NCBI GenBank assembly: GCA_000149265.1
Contig: CH003369.1
Location: 1 to 64,000 of the forward strand
Direction of reading: 5' to 3'
Origin: Ciona savignyi
Lineage: Eukaryota > Chordata > Ascidiacea > Phlebobranchia > Cionidae
DNA length: 64,000 bases
Of the stretch, positions 61,610-64,000 are shown piece after piece; position 1 is the stretch's first letter; each line of letters opens with the position of its first letter. The notes beneath the pieces were generated by a model. The model was not told where the DNA came from, searched no databases, and saw nothing but the letters and a program-made list of their open reading frames with translations. The position numbers were made by a program, and so were the translations under genes.

Positions 61610-64000
61610 TTACGTCTTCAATTTGCAAAGTGTTACTGGAAAATTTATAAGTGCTTCTCGCATTTTAAATCGATTTTCCCTCCATTTCTTAGAATTTTGT
61701 AAACGGGTGGTGTTCAGAAGTACTTGTCTGTGCAACGAAGGTATCACTTTCTTATAATAGTGGTGGCGTTTTAGTTTCACATAAAAAGCCTTAAAAAATA
61801 TCCATTTCACTAAAGAGTTCGACAGGAAATGTTTTCCTTTAAATTTTCTTTGAATAATGACCCACACCCTGTGTGCAACTAGATTAATGAAGATATTAAT
61901 TATTAATGGATCTTTATATATATCTTTGCGGTGTAAATCATAAGCCACAGTATGTATTGCTCCAAGCAATGCTATCTCATACAGGTTTCGAAAAATCCTT
62001 TTTCTGCAGGTAATCTGTGGGTCAAAAAGCATATGGTCTACACGGCGAGTCATGTTTTTTTGAATACTACATTGTCGGTATATTGTCACAGATGATCTAG
62101 TCGACATAAAATCTCGGTACCTTCGTGTCGATTGGTATGAAGACAAATCCATAGATATGCCACCAAAATTGTTTGTGCCTGTTTGTTTAATTTGCTTCTT
62201 GTTCATATTAATGCATGTGGGAAATATATAACCAAACCAGTGGAAGGGTTCCTCATTGTTAAGTATCAGGACTTGACTGTCAATGAAGTTTGGGTGAAAG
62301 TTAATGCAGGTTTTCTTTGGGTTTATTTTGCAGCCATAATCCTCAAATCCTGAGTGCATGAGTTGTAAAAATGTTGTCGCTTTATCTTGATTGGTTGTTA
62401 TAAACAGATAGTCATCCACATACCTTAGTAGTAAGCATGGTTCATGGTTAATTCCTTCAAACACTTTAAACAGATGGGTCTGCTCCATATGGCCATAAAA
62501 AATATTGCAAAGTAAACTTGAAAGTAGCCAGCCTTGTGGTATGCCATTCAACTTAATAAATGTCTTCGATAAAACTGATAAAGTGACATCTCTTAGAAAG
62601 AATTTAAGTTGGTCAACAATGTATTGTGAACAGTGATGAATTTTGCATCGCAATTTTCCCTTGGTAACTATGGAGACATCTAATGTCCCAGCTCGGTCAA
62701 GCAGATCTTGAACAATACGCAACAACTTAGTTATTGGAATACTGTCAAAACAGCGACATATATCCAGCTTAACAAAATAAAGTTGCCATCTTTTTGCATT
62801 GATCTCCTTTAATTTTAGCAAAAATTGTCTCCACTTGCAGTAAATATCACTTCTATCTTTAATTGCAAACCCAAGACTATCCGGAAACCGTTGCAGTGCC
62901 AGTTTCAATACAGATGAAATGCTGTTGAATGACATCTTACTGGATGGTACCTTTGGATTTCTTAACTTCATTATTGGTCGCAGACCATTAAGTTTTGGAC
63001 AAAATCTTACTGCAAAATATGGAGGCACTGTATGTTTTTCACTTGAATGAAATGCCCATCGCTTTTGCTTTAACAGAAGAGCAACGCCATAAGCAACCGC
63101 CTCAGACCAAATTTTCTTGGGATAAAAAAATAATCTATTCTTAAAGTTGCCGTTATCAGTGATATAAAATGAACCCCTGATAAGCACAAATAGGTACTCT
63201 TCAATTATCCATTTAAAGAACTGAAGAAGAGTATCTTTACCGTAAATTCCTTTAACCCAGGGTAGGTCCTCTATACAAAGTCCCTTTGTGAAATCAAGAA
63301 TGCTAAATTTATCGTAACGTCGGCAGCCTAGAAACTGCTTTAAATTTTTATGAAAAGCTGTCTGGTTTCTTTTTGTTCCCCACATTAAATGTATCGGAAT
63401 TGTTTTCTTCAATGAAGATCTTAGGAATAAATATACTTGATGTTTAGTTGTATAAAGTTGAAGCATTTTTGACAAATGTTCTGTTAGTTGGGTGACAGGC
63501 AATTTGGACAGCTGATGTAAGTCTTGCTTGGTAAGTGACCTTTCGCCTGAAGATTTAAACTTAGTGTAATATGTCAGTTTGTTGAAGATATTTCGATTAT
63601 TTGTTTTTTTTAACAAGTTGTAGCACAATGGAATACATTTTCGTAATCTTCTTAGGATATTTAACTTATCTTTGCTGGTTTTAAATACTTCAGGTTCACT
63701 AATAATCCGTCTTTTGTCTGGAGTAAATGCTAGCTGGAATTTAGAAAGATTTTCTTTGTATGTTGAGGAAGCTTTGCACAATTTGTTACATCCATTAAAA
63801 GCATCATGTTTTTTTTTCACCTTTGTTTCAAAGCCAAAACCAGCAAAGGTTTTTTCAAACAAAGTTGCACTTGTATCCGGAAAGTTTGTTGTATTTACAG
63901 CACTTGTTTTTTGTAATTGCAAATTCTGGGATATTGCTGGCTTCTTAATTATCTTATCAACAGATGTTCTGCTCTCACTTATAATGTCTTTGAAAATATG
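61610..64000 (-). CDS. TERT: Telomerase reverse transcriptase (TERT), 3' part
   Basis: Catalytic subunit of telomerase, which copies the telomerase RNA template onto chromosome ends. One frame runs from the window edge to the stop, 796 codons without an intron, and the 5' end is outside. Positions count from the edge. The TRBD has WGTKRNQTAFHKNLKQF and motif T (FFKWIIEEYLFVLIRGSFYI, about 261-280) with KNRLFFYPKKIW. The RT domain has motif 1 (LNGLRPIMKL), motif A FVKLDICRCFDSIP (Asp413, codon 62762-62764), motif B' NGIPQGWLLSSLL, motif C LLRYVDDYLFIT (Asp529-530, codons 62411-62416), motif D GFEDYGCKINPKKT and motif E FHWFGYIF. About 200 residues of C-terminal extension follow. All three catalytic aspartates are present. 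Motif B' has Trp where TERTs normally have Ser after QG. Motif T and the QFP-type block separate it from retroelement RTs. Confidence 0.95.
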   Translation of the reverse strand, partial: HIFKDIISESRTSVDKIIKKPAISQNLQLQKTSAVNTTNFPDTSATLFEKTFAGFGFETKVKKKHDAFNGCNKLCKASSTYKENLSKFQLAFTPDKRRIISEPEVFKTSKDKLNILRRLRKCIPLCYNLLKKTNNRNIFNKLTYYTKFKSSGERSLTKQDLHQLSKLPVTQLTEHLSKMLQLYTTKHQVYLFLRSSLKKTIPIHLMWGTKRNQTAFHKNLKQFLGCRRYDKFSILDFTKGLCIEDLPWVKGIYGKDTLLQFFKWIIEEYLFVLIRGSFYITDNGNFKNRLFFYPKKIWSEAVAYGVALLLKQKRWAFHSSEKHTVPPYFAVRFCPKLNGLRPIMKLRNPKVPSSKMSFNSISSVLKLALQRFPDSLGFAIKDRSDIYCKWRQFLLKLKEINAKRWQLYFVKLDICRCFDSIPITKLLRIVQDLLDRAGTLDVSIVTKGKLRCKIHHCSQYIVDQLKFFLRDVTLSVLSKTFIKLNGIPQGWLLSSLLCNIFYGHMEQTHLFKVFEGINHEPCLLLRYVDDYLFITTNQDKATTFLQLMHSGFEDYGCKINPKKTCINFHPNFIDSQVLILNNEEPFHWFGYIFPTCINMNKKQIKQTGTNNFGGISMDLSSYQSTRRYRDFMSTRSSVTIYRQCSIQKNMTRRVDHMLFDPQITCRKRIFRNLYEIALLGAIHTVAYDLHRKDIYKDPLIINIFINLVAHRVWVIIQRKFKGKHFLSNSLVKWIFFKAFYVKLKRHHYYKKVIPSLHRQVLLNTTRLQNSKKWRENRFKMREALINFPVTLCKLKT

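Overview
The window looks like nuclear DNA from a tunicate, most likely a Ciona-type sea squirt. This is inference. It rests on the AT-rich, compact, intron-rich gene style, on chordate-type genes (stathmin-domain protein 1, an FGF8/17/18-type ligand, an RZ-like RGS, TERT), and on a family of short tRNA-headed SINEs mixed with other repeats. No prokaryotic, organellar or viral gene was recognised.

Layout. 1-1.8 kb: worn fragments of a dispersed repeat. 1.8-6.1 kb: no recognisable gene. 6.1-12.6 kb (+): a seven-exon RGS gene with a possible alternative first exon. 14.1-16.3 kb: repeat element built of ~335-bp tandem units. 18.0-20.2 kb (+): seven-exon STMND1 homologue. 21.2-35.1 kb: a SNARE cluster made of a syntaxin-7/12-like gene (-, 8 exons, with a 2-nt frameshift in this sequence), an intronless gamma-SNAP gene (+), and a second syntaxin-7/12-like gene (+, 8 exons with the same intron phases). 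28-41 kb: introns and spacers filled with SINEs, two more copies of the tandem-unit element and two hAT-like elements. 44.8-52.1 kb (-): a three-exon FGF gene, most like FGF8/17/18, in an 18-kb stretch where I found none of the repeat families. 61.6-64.0 kb (-): the 3' part of TERT as one uninterrupted reading frame that runs off the window edge.

How the genes relate. The central cluster is functionally coherent: syntaxin-7/12 proteins are endosomal Q-SNAREs, and gamma-SNAP is an adaptor with which NSF takes SNARE complexes apart. The RGS (Gi/q signalling), STMND1 (membrane-anchored stathmin relative), FGF and TERT genes have no evident functional link to the cluster or to one another.

Gene models were assembled by eye from reading frames, GT/AG sites, intron phases and family motifs. 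Exon boundaries are internally consistent (every joined frame closes) apart from the stated frameshift, but no transcript was consulted. For multi-exon genes the interval runs from start codon to stop codon and the exons are listed in the evidence.
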